The notes under the pieces were generated by a model. The model saw nothing but the letters and a program-made list of their open reading frames with translations. It had not been told where the DNA came from and did not search any database. This document shows positions 1 through 8,332 of a DNA stretch of 45,283 nt, piece after piece; position 1 is the first letter of the stretch; each line of letters begins with the position of its first letter. The DNA lies in the NCBI GenBank assembly GCA_964591605.1, contig CAZQEN010000011.1:1-45283 (forward strand), given 5' to 3'. The translations under genes were made by a program, and so were the position numbers. This stretch comes from CAYLLT01 sp964591605 (GTDB taxonomy: Bacteria > Planctomycetota > Phycisphaerae > UBA1845 > PWPN01).

Positions 1-95
1 ATTAGACATTCAGTCATCAGACATTGGTCATTGACTCGTCCCGCCCCGGCGGGTTGTCGACATTCGTCGTTCCCGCGTCCGCAGTGTCCGGGCCC
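1..95. repeat. Intergenic left edge with degenerate 7-bp repeats
   Basis: Positions 1-38 read as near-tandem seven-base words (ATTAGAC, ATTCAGT, ATCAGAC, ATTGGTC, ATTGACT), the same style of repeat as at 12.8-13.0 kb. A short GC stem (CCCGCC/GGCGGG, about 40-53) follows, with no T-run, so I do not call a terminator. No gene is seen here. Confidence 0.6.
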
Positions 96-1349
96 TCACA
101 TCACGTCACGGATGACGGAGTAATTGAGCTTGGGCAGGTCGAAGAGTTCGCCGGCCACGAGAACCGCGGCGCCCAGCAGGCAGGCCTTCTCCTTGGCGCG
201 GGCGAGGCGAACGGTCACGCGCTCTCGGACCTGGGGCAGGGCCGACTGCTCCATCTGCCGCCGCACCGCATCGACAATCAGCTCATCGGCCGTGTCGATG
301 GAACCGCAGATCACCACGTCATCGGGCGCGAACAGGTTGATCATGTTCGAGACCGCAATCCCGATGTAGCGTCCGACGTCGCGCACGATGTCGGCGCTGG
401 CGGAGTCTCCCTCCTTGGCCAGCCGGTAGATCAGCTCGGGCCGGAGCCGCTCGCCCGCACGGAGCTGTTCCGTGATCGCCGCGCCGCCGCCTCGCTCCAT
501 CAGCGTTTTGGCCCGCTCGCAGATCGCCGAGGCGCTCACGAACGTCTCCAGGCAGCCGCGTCCGCCGCACTCACACCGCTTGCCGTTGATGTCGACGACG
601 GTGTGCCCGATTTCGCCGTCGAAGCCGCGGCTGCCCACGTAAATCTCTCCCATGTGCATGAGGCTCATGCCGATTCCCGTGCGCAGGCTGAGCACCAGCG
701 TGCTGCGGTTGTGGTGCCGTGGTTCCGACCACCGCTCGTGATACGCGGCCAGATGGATCGACCGCTCGGTCTTGACCGGCAGCTTGAGCTCTTTCTCGAG
801 GATCTCCGCGATGGGCACGTTCCGCCATCGCGGCATGTTCGTCGAACCCAGGAGAATCCCCTTGTCGCGATCGATGAGGCCCGGCAGGCTCAGACCGATG
901 CCCAGCACCATGTCGCGCCGCGTCCGCCCGAGGACTTCGCGGCACAGGTCAACCATCTGCCGGCAGACGACGCTGGGCTCCGAGAACCGGTCGATCGGCT
1001 GTTCCTTGAACTGAAGGCTCTCCACCAGCAGATTCGTGAGCACGACCCGGATGACATCTGGTTCCAGGTCAATGGCCAGGATCCGCTTGGCATCCTCGTT
1101 CACCCTGAGCATCTGGGGCGGACGGCCCCCGCGGGCGCCCACCTCCCCCGGCGCGCGGGTTTCCCGCAGGAGGCGCTTCTCGAGCAGGTCGTTGACGATG
1201 CCCGTCACGGTGGCGGGTTTGAGGCAGGTGGTGCGGGCCACCGCTGCCCGGTAGGTCGGCTGCATGGCCCTGACCGCCTGCAGCACCAGGCGGTTGTTCA
1301 CCGTCGATATCAACGCGCTGTTGCCCACGTGGGATGTCGGGTGAGCCAT
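96..1349 (-). CDS. ROK-family transcriptional regulator
   Basis: A 417-residue protein of normal ROK repressor length (NagC/Mlc/XylR type). Residues about 10-62 form a winged-helix DNA-binding domain (RAAVARTTCLKPATVTGIV). The ROK domain follows, with the zinc signature CECGGRGCLE at 259-268 and the conserved EIGH at about 246-249. The kinase phosphate loop is degraded (AIDLEPD) and the usual END catalytic motif is replaced by ERSIHLAAYHE, so it is a sugar-sensing regulator and not a sugar kinase. The ATG at 1349 has an AGGA seven bases upstream. Its promoter at 1400-1429 carries the pseudo-palindrome repeated elsewhere in the window, which suggests autoregulation and control of the neighbouring glycan genes. 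The ligand cannot be read from sequence; a sugar or sugar derivative is expected for the family. Confidence 0.93.
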   Translation of the reverse strand: MAHPTSHVGNSALISTVNNRLVLQAVRAMQPTYRAAVARTTCLKPATVTGIVNDLLEKRLLRETRAPGEVGARGGRPPQMLRVNEDAKRILAIDLEPDVIRVVLTNLLVESLQFKEQPIDRFSEPSVVCRQMVDLCREVLGRTRRDMVLGIGLSLPGLIDRDKGILLGSTNMPRWRNVPIAEILEKELKLPVKTERSIHLAAYHERWSEPRHHNRSTLVLSLRTGIGMSLMHMGEIYVGSRGFDGEIGHTVVDINGKRCECGGRGCLETFVSASAICERAKTLMERGGGAAITEQLRAGERLRPELIYRLAKEGDSASADIVRDVGRYIGIAVSNMINLFAPDDVVICGSIDTADELIVDAVRRQMEQSALPQVRERVTVRLARAKEKACLLGAAVLVAGELFDLPKLNYSVIRDVM

Positions 1350-1399
1350 GTCAGATCCTGCAGGTGGCGCCGCTCGACCGGAGCAGGGCCAGGGGCTTT

Positions 1400-1429
1400 A
1401 TTTTACGACATAAACATACCTGCCGTCAA
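1400..1429 (-). promoter_or_regulatory. Promoter with operator-like site A (ROK gene)
   Basis: On the minus strand TTGACG (1429-1424) and TAAAAT (1405-1400) lie 18 bp apart, about 50 bp upstream of the ROK start. The spacer holds GGTATGTTTATGTCG, part of a pseudo-palindrome with TTTAT/ATAAA half-sites. It closely matches site F at 15566-15594 and also resembles sites B-E. Overlap with the promoter fits repression, probably by the ROK protein itself; that assignment is an inference. Confidence 0.7.
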
Positions 1430-1494
1430 GCGGCGCTCACGCCTTCTATCGGGTGTCGCCGCCGCGTATATGAAGCGCGAATCAATGCCCGGAG

Positions 1495-2280
1495 TCAATC
1501 CGCGAGCTCGAGCCGGGCGTACTCCTCGTGGCAGTGAAAATCCGCTTTCGAGATGAGTGGCATGGCGGTCAGCTCCGGCCCGCGGGTCGCCAGGTAGCGC
1601 GAGTAATTGTACCGCCCGATCAGCACGCTCCACCGCGCCCCCGGCTCGAATCGCTCGCCGTGGATGGTGAGCTCGGAGAGAGGCACCGCGATCTCCGCGG
1701 TCCAGCCGCGATCGCGATCCAGCCACTGGTTCAGTGTCCCGTCGCAATGAGCGGCGGCCTGGATTGCAGAGTCGTGCTGGAGGCAGCTCGGAACGCACAG
1801 GCGACCCCGGCCCGGGAAGAAAAACGCAGACGTGAGCCCCGCTGGCGTCACGTGGAACTCCCAATACCATGTCTGACGCTCAGGCTTGATCATCAGCTCG
1901 CACGTGTCGCCCATTTTGTTGTGCATCTGCCCGTTCGACGATCCCTCGGCCACGAGATCGGAATCCTGCAGGTCCAGGCCGACGTAAAGGAAATCACTGT
2001 TCCAGGCGAATCGAACGTGTCCGGGCTCCTGCAGCGTCCTGCCTTCCCGGCTCAGCGAGGCCGGCAGCACGAGCTCGTATCGCGGTGCCTCACGCCAGAT
2101 CGGCTCGTTGAGCCGCCCGTCGATCTGAAGCGGCCTCCGAACGTATGGGGCGATGACCACGGGGACATCCGTCTGCGGTGGTGGCCTTTTCGTAAAGCCT
2201 GTTGGAGGTTCGGCCGTCACAAGGGGAGCGTCCAGAGACGCAGGAAGATCAGGCTCAGGTTGACGCATGTGATTATCCAC
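1495..2280 (-). CDS. CBM9-like carbohydrate-binding domain protein
   Basis: About 261 residues, almost entirely one CBM9-like/DOMON-type beta-sandwich. It opens with the family hallmark QIDGRLNEPIWREA, continues with HVRFAWNSDFLYVGLDLQD and a FHVTPAG strand, and ends with AEIAVPLSEL and WSVLIGRYNYSR. Such domains bind sugars in xylanases and many surface glycan proteins. I see no signal peptide and no catalytic module. I prefer the GTG at 2280, which has GGAGGG ten bases upstream. An in-frame ATG at 2268 is an alternative, and the frame stays open further upstream without a ribosome site. It is transcribed away from the BNR gene at 2596, with site B between them. Confidence 0.75.
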   Translation of the reverse strand: MDNHMRQPEPDLPASLDAPLVTAEPPTGFTKRPPPQTDVPVVIAPYVRRPLQIDGRLNEPIWREAPRYELVLPASLSREGRTLQEPGHVRFAWNSDFLYVGLDLQDSDLVAEGSSNGQMHNKMGDTCELMIKPERQTWYWEFHVTPAGLTSAFFFPGRGRLCVPSCLQHDSAIQAAAHCDGTLNQWLDRDRGWTAEIAVPLSELTIHGERFEPGARWSVLIGRYNYSRYLATRGPELTAMPLISKADFHCHEEYARLELAD

Positions 2281-2490
2281 AATAATCCCGCCCTCCAGCG
2301 GCCGCAAACCCGCGCCGCTGACAGGGTGCAGGTCCGCTCCTGCGCGCGAGGGGTGGCCCGCCCGGAGAGTGGGGGACACGAAGATCGGACACAAAAAGCA
2401 CCCGTCAGCGCTCCATCGTGTGCCCGGAAAACAGCCGGACCCCCAAACCGCAAGGCCGGCCGGCGTGTTGCCAAAGCCGATGCCGGCGAT

Positions 2491-2526
2491 ATTATACTCA
2501 ATTGTTTATGTCATGAATATACCCGC
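2491..2526. promoter_or_regulatory. Operator-like site B in a divergent intergenic region
   Basis: The stretch 2281-2595 (315 bp) lies between divergent genes and holds no gene. At 2503-2524 the minus strand reads GGGTATATTCATGACATAAA, matching sites C, D and E. A perfect TATAAT follows on the minus strand (2496-2491), giving a likely -10 for the CBM9-like gene with a leader of about 200 nt. The -35 is poor (GTCAAC where the other sites have TTGACA). Plus-strand transcription of the BNR gene could be controlled from the same site, but no clear plus-strand promoter is visible. Confidence 0.55.
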
Positions 2527-2595
2527 GGGTTGACGGTGCCTTCGCCGGTCCCTCGGCGGCATGCCCGTTAACGCCCCCGACAGCGGAGGTCGAGA

Positions 2596-3717
2596 ATGAC
2601 GTCCATTTCTCGTCTGCAGACGGGCCTGGTCTATCGCAATCCCTTGCCGCACCTGTGGAGCCGCCATGCCTATTTCCCGTCCCTCGCTGAGCTGCCCGGC
2701 GGTGAACTGCTCGCCGCCATGGACATCGGCAGCGCGTTTGAGGCCGTCGATGTCCGTTCATACGTGTGCCGGTCGTCCGATGGGGGTAAGACGTGGTCCA
2801 GGCCGGCGCTGATGTTCGAGCCGCAGGCTCCGGGCCACCCCATCTCGACCACTTGCCGCATCGCTCGCATGCCCGACGGGCAGATCGTGGGGGCGGCCTG
2901 CCTGTTCGATCGGACGCATGCCGACGAGGGGCTTTCGAACCCCGCGACGGAGGGCTTCGTCCGCACGCAGATGGCCGTTGTCCGCTCGCGGGATGGCGGC
3001 CGGACGTGGACGCCGCCCGAACCGATCACGGCCGCGCTCGATTGGCATCACTTTGAAACCTGCTCACCGATCATCGCCGCTCGCGAGGGTCGATGGCTGC
3101 TGCCCAGCTCGATCTGGCTCGACTGGGAGGGAAAGTGCCCGCCCGGCGCGCATCGCGCCATTGCGTTTGTCTCGTATGATGGCGGCCGGACGTGGCCGAA
3201 GGTCACAAGCGTCATGGACGGTTCCCGTGACCGCATCACCGGCTGGGAGCAGAAACTCATCACGCTCAGCGACGGACGGCTCATGGCCGTCTGCTGGTGC
3301 TTTGACTACAAGAGCAGGCAAAACATCCCGAACCGATACGCGTTCTCTGCCGACAATGGCGACACGTTTGGGCCGCCGCTGGACAGCCCCCTGCACGGCG
3401 AAACGTGCACACCGGTCGCCCTTCCGGACAACCGCATCCTGTGCGTCTATCGCCGCGTGGACAAACGCGGTCTGTGGGCACATCTGGCCCGGATCGAGGG
3501 CGACGCCTGGCGGCCGCTCGTCGACGCGCCGCTGTGGGGCGCGAACGTCGAATCTCATGACACGACGGGCGACAGCATCGTCGGCCAGATGAGCACGCTG
3601 CGCTTCGGGTGCCCGAACGTGCAGCGCCTGGCGGATGGAGACATCCTCGCGGTGTTCTGGTGCGTCGAGGATTGCGTGTCGAACATCCGCTGGCTGCGCC
3701 TGCGCGTGACGGACTGA
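2596..3717 (+). CDS. BNR-repeat (sialidase-fold) glycosidase-like protein
   Basis: A 373-residue six-bladed propeller of the sialidase superfamily. Three Asp-boxes are plain: SSDGGKTW (about 60), SRDGGRTW (about 133) and SYDGGRTW (about 194). The start is firm: GGAGG lies six bases before the ATG. There is no signal peptide, so the protein is predicted cytoplasmic unless exported by another route. True sialidases carry an N-terminal FRIP motif whose arginine binds the sialic carboxylate. Here the same place reads AYFPSLAELPGGELLAAMD, so that arginine is not in register. The protein may therefore cleave another sugar acid or be non-catalytic. First gene of a plus-strand cluster with the GHL10/NHL protein, the RraA-like protein and the formamidase-like protein. 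Confidence 0.85.
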   Translation: MTSISRLQTGLVYRNPLPHLWSRHAYFPSLAELPGGELLAAMDIGSAFEAVDVRSYVCRSSDGGKTWSRPALMFEPQAPGHPISTTCRIARMPDGQIVGAACLFDRTHADEGLSNPATEGFVRTQMAVVRSRDGGRTWTPPEPITAALDWHHFETCSPIIAAREGRWLLPSSIWLDWEGKCPPGAHRAIAFVSYDGGRTWPKVTSVMDGSRDRITGWEQKLITLSDGRLMAVCWCFDYKSRQNIPNRYAFSADNGDTFGPPLDSPLHGETCTPVALPDNRILCVYRRVDKRGLWAHLARIEGDAWRPLVDAPLWGANVESHDTTGDSIVGQMSTLRFGCPNVQRLADGDILAVFWCVEDCVSNIRWLRLRVTD

Positions 3718-3735
3718 GAATCTCGGACAGGAGCC

Positions 3736-3844
3736 GTGTGGCGCCGGCGTCCCGCCGGTGGTTTTAGGTGTGGCACCGGCGTCTCGCCGGTGGGTCTGGG
3801 TGTGGCACCGGCGTCTCGCCGGTGTCTGCGAGGGCGTCTCGCCC
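3736..3844. repeat. Cluster of palindromic repeats, GGCACCGGCG type
   Basis: Three tandem copies of a stem-loop repeat with core CACCGGCGTCTCGCCGGTG lie at about 3740-3761, 3771-3793 and 3803-3825; the first is slightly diverged. A shorter GGGCGTCTCGCCC stem follows at 3832-3844. Each copy follows GTGTGG or similar. A further copy sits inside the downstream gene at 5703-5729. Such repeats are scattered through planctomycete genomes as I know them. They fill the 206-bp gap between the BNR gene and the next start. Confidence 0.85.
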
Positions 3845-3923
3845 GAGCAGCTTCGGTCAGCCCCGGCCGTGCGTCCAGGCAATCCGGGGCCGCCTTTCGA
3901 TGCGAGGCGAAGGAGGTGACACA

Positions 3924-6900
3924 TTGCACCGAAATGCGCTGTTCTTGACCTTGCCGGCTTGGCTGGCCGCTGTGACCGCCCACGCCACGGACTCGGCTGA
4001 AACATTAAGGTCGCGCCACGTCCGCGGCGATTACCCGCTCCGCATCCAGCCGCATCCGGAGCTGGGCAAACTCAAACCGCAACGCGACCCGGACCGGCCG
4101 ATCATGGCTTTCTACGGCGGCATCGGCCTGCACGATCTCGGCAACGGGCAGTGGACGGGCTACAACATCAACGCCCGCTCGGATATCGACCTGCTCATCG
4201 CCCGCTGCCGCGAATATGGCATCCATCGCATCTATGCGAGCCTCCTTGAGCAGTCGCCTCCGTCCGAGCTGCTCGCTCCACCGCCCGAGAGACGCGAGGA
4301 TCTCATTCCGTACGCGATCGAACGGGCCCACGCCGCCGGCATTCAGGTGTATGCCGACGTTCCCGCGTTCGCCGTATTCGAGCGGCTCGACCAGCCCTTC
4401 GTGGACGCCAACCCGCAGATGCTCACCCGCGACGAGCGCGGCCAGCCGACGCCGCACATGCTCTCGCCCGCCTGGCCGAAGGTGCGGGCCTACAAGCGGG
4501 CCGTCATTCTGGAGGTGCTGTCGCGATATCCGGTGGATGGGATTCAGCTCGACTTCATCCGCTGGCCGTACTACGGCCACGACCTGCTGCACGGACACTG
4601 CGCGCACGGCTACGACGAACCGCTGCTCGATGAGCTGCGCCGCCGGCACAACCTGCCCCCTGACTTCAAGCCCGCTTCGGACGATCCGCGCTTCTTTCAG
4701 ATCCGCCGGGAGATGGTATCACTGTTCATCCGCGAATTGCGGGACGCTCTGAGGCGCAGCGGGATCCAACTGCCGATCGGCGTCTACAACTCGAATGCCT
4801 ACGGCCGCATCCCGAGCCTGCACGACGTGTGTCAGGACTGGGAGCGATGGGAGGTGGATCGGCTGGTCGATGAGCACCATCCGATGTTCCTGATGGACAG
4901 CCTCGCACGGCTCGGGCGGGCGACCCAAAGCCTGATCGACGTGAAACGCAGGGAATCCATCGTCTTCGGCCCGCTGTTCCTGGCCGAGGCGTTCCACCCG
5001 GAGGACGGCTTTGCACCCACGCCGGAGTTGTGCCGTGACGCCGCGCGGCGCCTCATCAAGCTGGGCTGCGACGGGATCTGGGTCTGCCGCGCGAGCGAGC
5101 TCGAACAGTTCAAGCTCTGGCCGGTGATCCGCGAGATCGGCGGCTATTCGCTCAGCCGCATCCGCGCGGAGGAGTTCGACCCGCTCGATGAGAACCTGAT
5201 CGCCAACGGCGATTTCAAGTCGGGTGCGTCCGGCTGGACGCTCGATCCGGGCGCGGTGGTGGCCGACGGACGCGGCCAGGACGGCGGGGCGGCGCTGGCG
5301 ATCACGCTGAATGAGGGGCGGCCCGTGGCCGTCGTGCAGGCGGCGGATCGGCTCTATTGCCGTCACCCGGCGATGGCCGTGCGCTCGCTGGGTCTGTCGT
5401 TTTCCGTCCGTGCTGAGGACGTCCGCGCCCCGTCCCCGCCGCGCGTCGTGCTGACCCTCAAGTACACCGACGGCTCCAGCGAGGAGCGCGCATTCTCCGT
5501 CACGACGGGTCAGACGGGATGGCACGCCATCGAGGAAGCATTTCGTGTCACGCGCGAGCCGCCGCAACGGCTGCTCAAGTCCACCCGCCTGCGGATCGAA
5601 GCCCCCGCGGGAACCGGCACACTCGTGCTGGACGATATCGAGCTCACGTACGATCCACTCGACAACCCGCTCAAGATGTCAGCCCGAGAGGCCTCCCCAG
5701 ACGGGTGTGGCACCGGCGTCTCGCCGGTGCCCGGCCGCCACGGGGAACCGCCGCTACAGGGTGGGGCGACTGAGGACGGGACGACCACGGCACCGGCGGA
5801 AACGCCCTGGCACTTCCGCGGCCCGTTCGGTGTCGCCGTGTCGAGCAAAGATGTTGTGTACGTGGCCGAAATCGACAACGCCCGCGTTTCGAAGTTCACC
5901 GCAGCAGGTGAATGGCTGGGGACGATCCGCACGATCGAGGGCTACGGCGAACTCAAGGGGCCGTTCGATGTGGCGATCGGACCCCATGACCGGATCTACA
6001 TCGCGGATACGCGCAATCACCGCATCGTGGTGCTCGACGAACGCGAGCGGCTCCAGTTTGTGCTCGGCCAGGGTCGGCGCGGCGCCGCGCCCGGCAGCTT
6101 CGGCGAGCCGCACTTCGTGGCCGTCAACCGCGCCGGCGAGATCTTCGTCTCCGACACGTTCAACGCACGCGTCCAGAAGTTCTCGCCCAGGGGCGAGTTC
6201 CTCAAGCAGTGGGGGCGGATCGGCGAGAAGCCGGGTGAATTCCTGCTCAACGGCTATCTCGGCGGAATCGCGTGCGATAACCGCGGCCACGTGTACGTCC
6301 GCGAGACCGACGGCGGGCGGATCCAGAAGTTCACCGAGGACGGGAAGCACGTGCTCACGATCGGCCAGCGCGGCATCGGACCGGGCGAGTTCGACGAAGG
6401 TTACGGCGCCGCCGTGCACGGCGACACGCTCTGGGCAGCCGACACGTTCGAGAATCGCGTCCAGCGGTTCACGCTCGACGGCCGGCTCATCGACATCTGG
6501 GCCCCCGGCCACGGCAACTCGGGGCATCGGTTCAATCATCCCGTGGATACGGCCGTTACGAGCGCCGGCGAGGTGATCGTCACCGACTGGAAGAACAACC
6601 GCGTCCTCAAGCTCGGGCCCAAGGGCGACTTCCGCGCCATCTGGGGCGCGACGCAGGACGATCTGCTCGCCTGGACACCGCCGAAACGCATCGTCCGCCC
6701 GTGCAGGAGCCCGATCGTCTTCAGTGCCTATGCCAGCGTGAGCGACCGCGACCTCGAAGCATGCCGCCGGGCCGGCATCACGATCATCTATCCCTCATTC
6801 GACCATCAGGATGGCGAGTGGGGGATCGCAGGGGCCGTCGAGAAAGCCCGCTCGATGGGCATCCAGGTGCACCCTTCGATCGCGATGCTGACGTTCGGCC

Positions 6901-7625
6901 AGCACAGCGAGTTCAGTCGAGAACACCCCGAGCTGCACATGTGGAAGAAGGACGCCCGCGAGCCGCTGGGAGGCATCCTCTCGTGGGCCGAGCCGCGGGC
7001 GCGCACGTTCCGGGCTGAACATCTGGCCCGCCAGGCAGCCCGGACGGGCGTCGACGGCATCATGCTCGACTACATCCGCTACCTGGGGACCGATTTCGGT
7101 TACGATCCGGCGGCGATCGAGGCGTTTCGGGCCCGCTACGGCGTCGATCCGCGCACGCTTGAGCCGACCGAGTCGCGGTGGATGCAGCTCCGGGCGGATG
7201 ACGTGACCGAATTCATCGTCGAGCTGCGCCGCCGGCTCGCCGATCTGAACCAGCAGGTGGAACTTTCAGCCTACATGAGCCTGTACGAGCGCCGCGCATC
7301 GCTCGAGGCCTCCTTGCAGGACTGGCTCACCTGGGCGAAGATGGGCGTGGTCGATAAGCTCCACGTCGCGCCCTACACGCGCGACTTTCCGCTGATTTAC
7401 GAGAGCGTGCGCAAGGTCCGCGAGGCCGTGCCCGACCGCATGAAGGTGAACTGCTTCCTGGCGTGCTACGGCGGCAATCTCAATACGCCCGCGCTGCTCA
7501 GGAAAGGCGTCGAGGCCGCCATCGCCGGCGGCGCCGACGAGATCACCATTTACCGCGGCGATGCGATCTGGGAGCTGGACCTCTGGGATGCGATCAAGGC
7601 AATCGTTGAGGACGTACACCGATGA
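3924..7625 (+). CDS. Secreted GHL10-NHL-GHL10 multidomain protein
   Basis: The start is a TTG at 3924 with a strong AGGAGG seven bases upstream, giving 1233 residues. It is followed directly by a signal peptide (hydrophobic stretch ALFLTLPAWLAAV, cleavage near AHA-TD). Open frame upstream runs through repeats and is rejected. Domains: a GHL10-like (glycosyl-hydrolase-like) TIM barrel at about 60-420, with AAGIQVYADVPAF and VDGIQLDFIRWPYYG; a CBM-like jelly roll at about 425-580 (LIANGDFKSGASGW); an NHL six-blade propeller at about 629-905 (repeated FDVAIGPHDRIYIADTRNHR-type blades); a second GHL10-like barrel at about 930-1225, with VDGIMLDYIRYLG. Activity is unproven; characterised GHL10 relatives act on glycans. 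The stop overlaps the RraA-like gene start (ATGA), implying translational coupling. A palindromic repeat is embedded in frame near residue 593. Confidence 0.88.
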   Translation: MHRNALFLTLPAWLAAVTAHATDSAETLRSRHVRGDYPLRIQPHPELGKLKPQRDPDRPIMAFYGGIGLHDLGNGQWTGYNINARSDIDLLIARCREYGIHRIYASLLEQSPPSELLAPPPERREDLIPYAIERAHAAGIQVYADVPAFAVFERLDQPFVDANPQMLTRDERGQPTPHMLSPAWPKVRAYKRAVILEVLSRYPVDGIQLDFIRWPYYGHDLLHGHCAHGYDEPLLDELRRRHNLPPDFKPASDDPRFFQIRREMVSLFIRELRDALRRSGIQLPIGVYNSNAYGRIPSLHDVCQDWERWEVDRLVDEHHPMFLMDSLARLGRATQSLIDVKRRESIVFGPLFLAEAFHPEDGFAPTPELCRDAARRLIKLGCDGIWVCRASELEQFKLWPVIREIGGYSLSRIRAEEFDPLDENLIANGDFKSGASGWTLDPGAVVADGRGQDGGAALAITLNEGRPVAVVQAADRLYCRHPAMAVRSLGLSFSVRAEDVRAPSPPRVVLTLKYTDGSSEERAFSVTTGQTGWHAIEEAFRVTREPPQRLLKSTRLRIEAPAGTGTLVLDDIELTYDPLDNPLKMSAREASPDGCGTGVSPVPGRHGEPPLQGGATEDGTTTAPAETPWHFRGPFGVAVSSKDVVYVAEIDNARVSKFTAAGEWLGTIRTIEGYGELKGPFDVAIGPHDRIYIADTRNHRIVVLDERERLQFVLGQGRRGAAPGSFGEPHFVAVNRAGEIFVSDTFNARVQKFSPRGEFLKQWGRIGEKPGEFLLNGYLGGIACDNRGHVYVRETDGGRIQKFTEDGKHVLTIGQRGIGPGEFDEGYGAAVHGDTLWAADTFENRVQRFTLDGRLIDIWAPGHGNSGHRFNHPVDTAVTSAGEVIVTDWKNNRVLKLGPKGDFRAIWGATQDDLLAWTPPKRIVRPCRSPIVFSAYASVSDRDLEACRRAGITIIYPSFDHQDGEWGIAGAVEKARSMGIQVHPSIAMLTFGQHSEFSREHPELHMWKKDAREPLGGILSWAEPRARTFRAEHLARQAARTGVDGIMLDYIRYLGTDFGYDPAAIEAFRARYGVDPRTLEPTESRWMQLRADDVTEFIVELRRRLADLNQQVELSAYMSLYERRASLEASLQDWLTWAKMGVVDKLHVAPYTRDFPLIYESVRKVREAVPDRMKVNCFLACYGGNLNTPALLRKGVEAAIAGGADEITIYRGDAIWELDLWDAIKAIVEDVHR
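5703..5729 (+). repeat. Palindromic repeat embedded in frame in a coding region
   Basis: The same CACCGGCGTCTCGCCGGTG stem-loop found at 3736-3825, here inside the GHL10-NHL-GHL10 gene. It encodes CGTGVSPV in the linker between the jelly-roll and NHL domains. The frame continues through it with no stop. Confidence 0.85.
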
Positions 7626-8248
7626 CGACGCAAGCAGCGGCCTGGTGTGAGTTGGGCAGCGCGAACGTTTCCGACGCCCTGCGGGCCTGCGGCCGATATT
7701 TTCAGGCGATGGATGCCGGACTCAAACCGCTCGCCCGCGAGATGAAGGTGGCCGGCCCCGCCTACACCGTCCGCTGTTACCCGGGCGCGACGTGGGCGAT
7801 GGAGAAATCGCTCGAGCTCGCCCCGCCCGGCAGCGTGCTGGTGATCGACGGCGGGGCGGTGACCGACGTGATTCTCATGGGCGGGCTCATGAGCCGCCGG
7901 GCCCAGGCTCGCGGCATCGCCGGGGCGATCGTGGACAGCTCCGTCCGCGACGTGGAGGACATCATCGCCCTGAAGTTTCCGGTCTTTTCGCGCGGCGTCT
8001 GCCCGCGGGCCGGCACGTTCGCCGAGATCGGCGAGTGGGAGACGGTGGTTGTCTGCGGCCGCATCCCCGTCCGGCCGAATGACTGGATCGTCGCCGACGC
8101 CAGCGGCATCGTGGTGGTGCCCGCCGAGATCCTGGTCGAGGTGAAGGCCAAGGCCCAGGAGATCCACGCCCGCGAAGCCGCCCTCGCCCCGCTGCTGGAG
8201 AAAGGAAAGAGCTTCGCCGAGGCGATCGAGGCGATCAAGAACACGTGA
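7622..8248 (+). CDS. RraA-like protein / HMG-type aldolase family
   Basis: 208 residues, the usual length for the RraA/4-hydroxy-4-methyl-2-oxoglutarate aldolase fold. Visible hallmarks are SDALRACG near the N-terminus, the glycine-rich VLVIDGGAVTDVILMGGLM, the conserved GIAGAIVDSSVRDVEDI with its Arg-Asp pair, and WIVADASGIVVVP near the end. Members are divalent-metal class II pyruvate aldolases or oxaloacetate decarboxylases; the E. coli founder RraA instead modulates RNase E. The ATG overlaps the previous stop by four bases, so it is translated with the upstream secreted GHL10 protein, an unusual pairing of secreted and cytosolic products. A catabolic aldolase role fits the locus better than RNase control, but the substrate is unknown. 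Confidence 0.85.
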   Translation: MTTQAAAWCELGSANVSDALRACGRYFQAMDAGLKPLAREMKVAGPAYTVRCYPGATWAMEKSLELAPPGSVLVIDGGAVTDVILMGGLMSRRAQARGIAGAIVDSSVRDVEDIIALKFPVFSRGVCPRAGTFAEIGEWETVVVCGRIPVRPNDWIVADASGIVVVPAEILVEVKAKAQEIHAREAALAPLLEKGKSFAEAIEAIKNT

Positions 8249-8313
8249 GGCGTGAGACGTTAGACGTGAGACGTGAAACGCCGCGTCTTCAGATCTCCCA
8301 TCTCACATTTCCC
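8245..8313 (+). repeat. Two arrays of degenerate 7-bp repeats
   Basis: At 8245-8279 five seven-base words run head to tail: GTGAGGC, GTGAGAC, GTTAGAC, GTGAGAC, GTGAAAC. The stop codon of the RraA-like gene lies inside the first word. At 8293-8313 a second array reads ATCTCCC, ATCTCAC, ATTTCCC. They occupy the 84-bp gap before the formamidase-like gene, which has no clear ribosome site. Confidence 0.8.
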
Positions 8314-8332
8314 CTGCCCCGGATGACCTGTT

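Noticed and set aside
24..1556. 510-codon plus-strand frame over the ROK gene
   Set aside because: Shadow of the clear ROK regulator on the other strand; no recognisable domain.
2596..3717. Annotation as a true sialidase (NanH)
   Set aside because: BNR Asp-boxes define only the fold; the FRIP arginine is not in place and no full arginine triad can be shown.
3768..3923. Upstream extension of the GHL10-NHL-GHL10 gene
   Set aside because: It runs through palindromic repeats; the TTG at 3924 has a strong ribosome site and is followed directly by a signal peptide.
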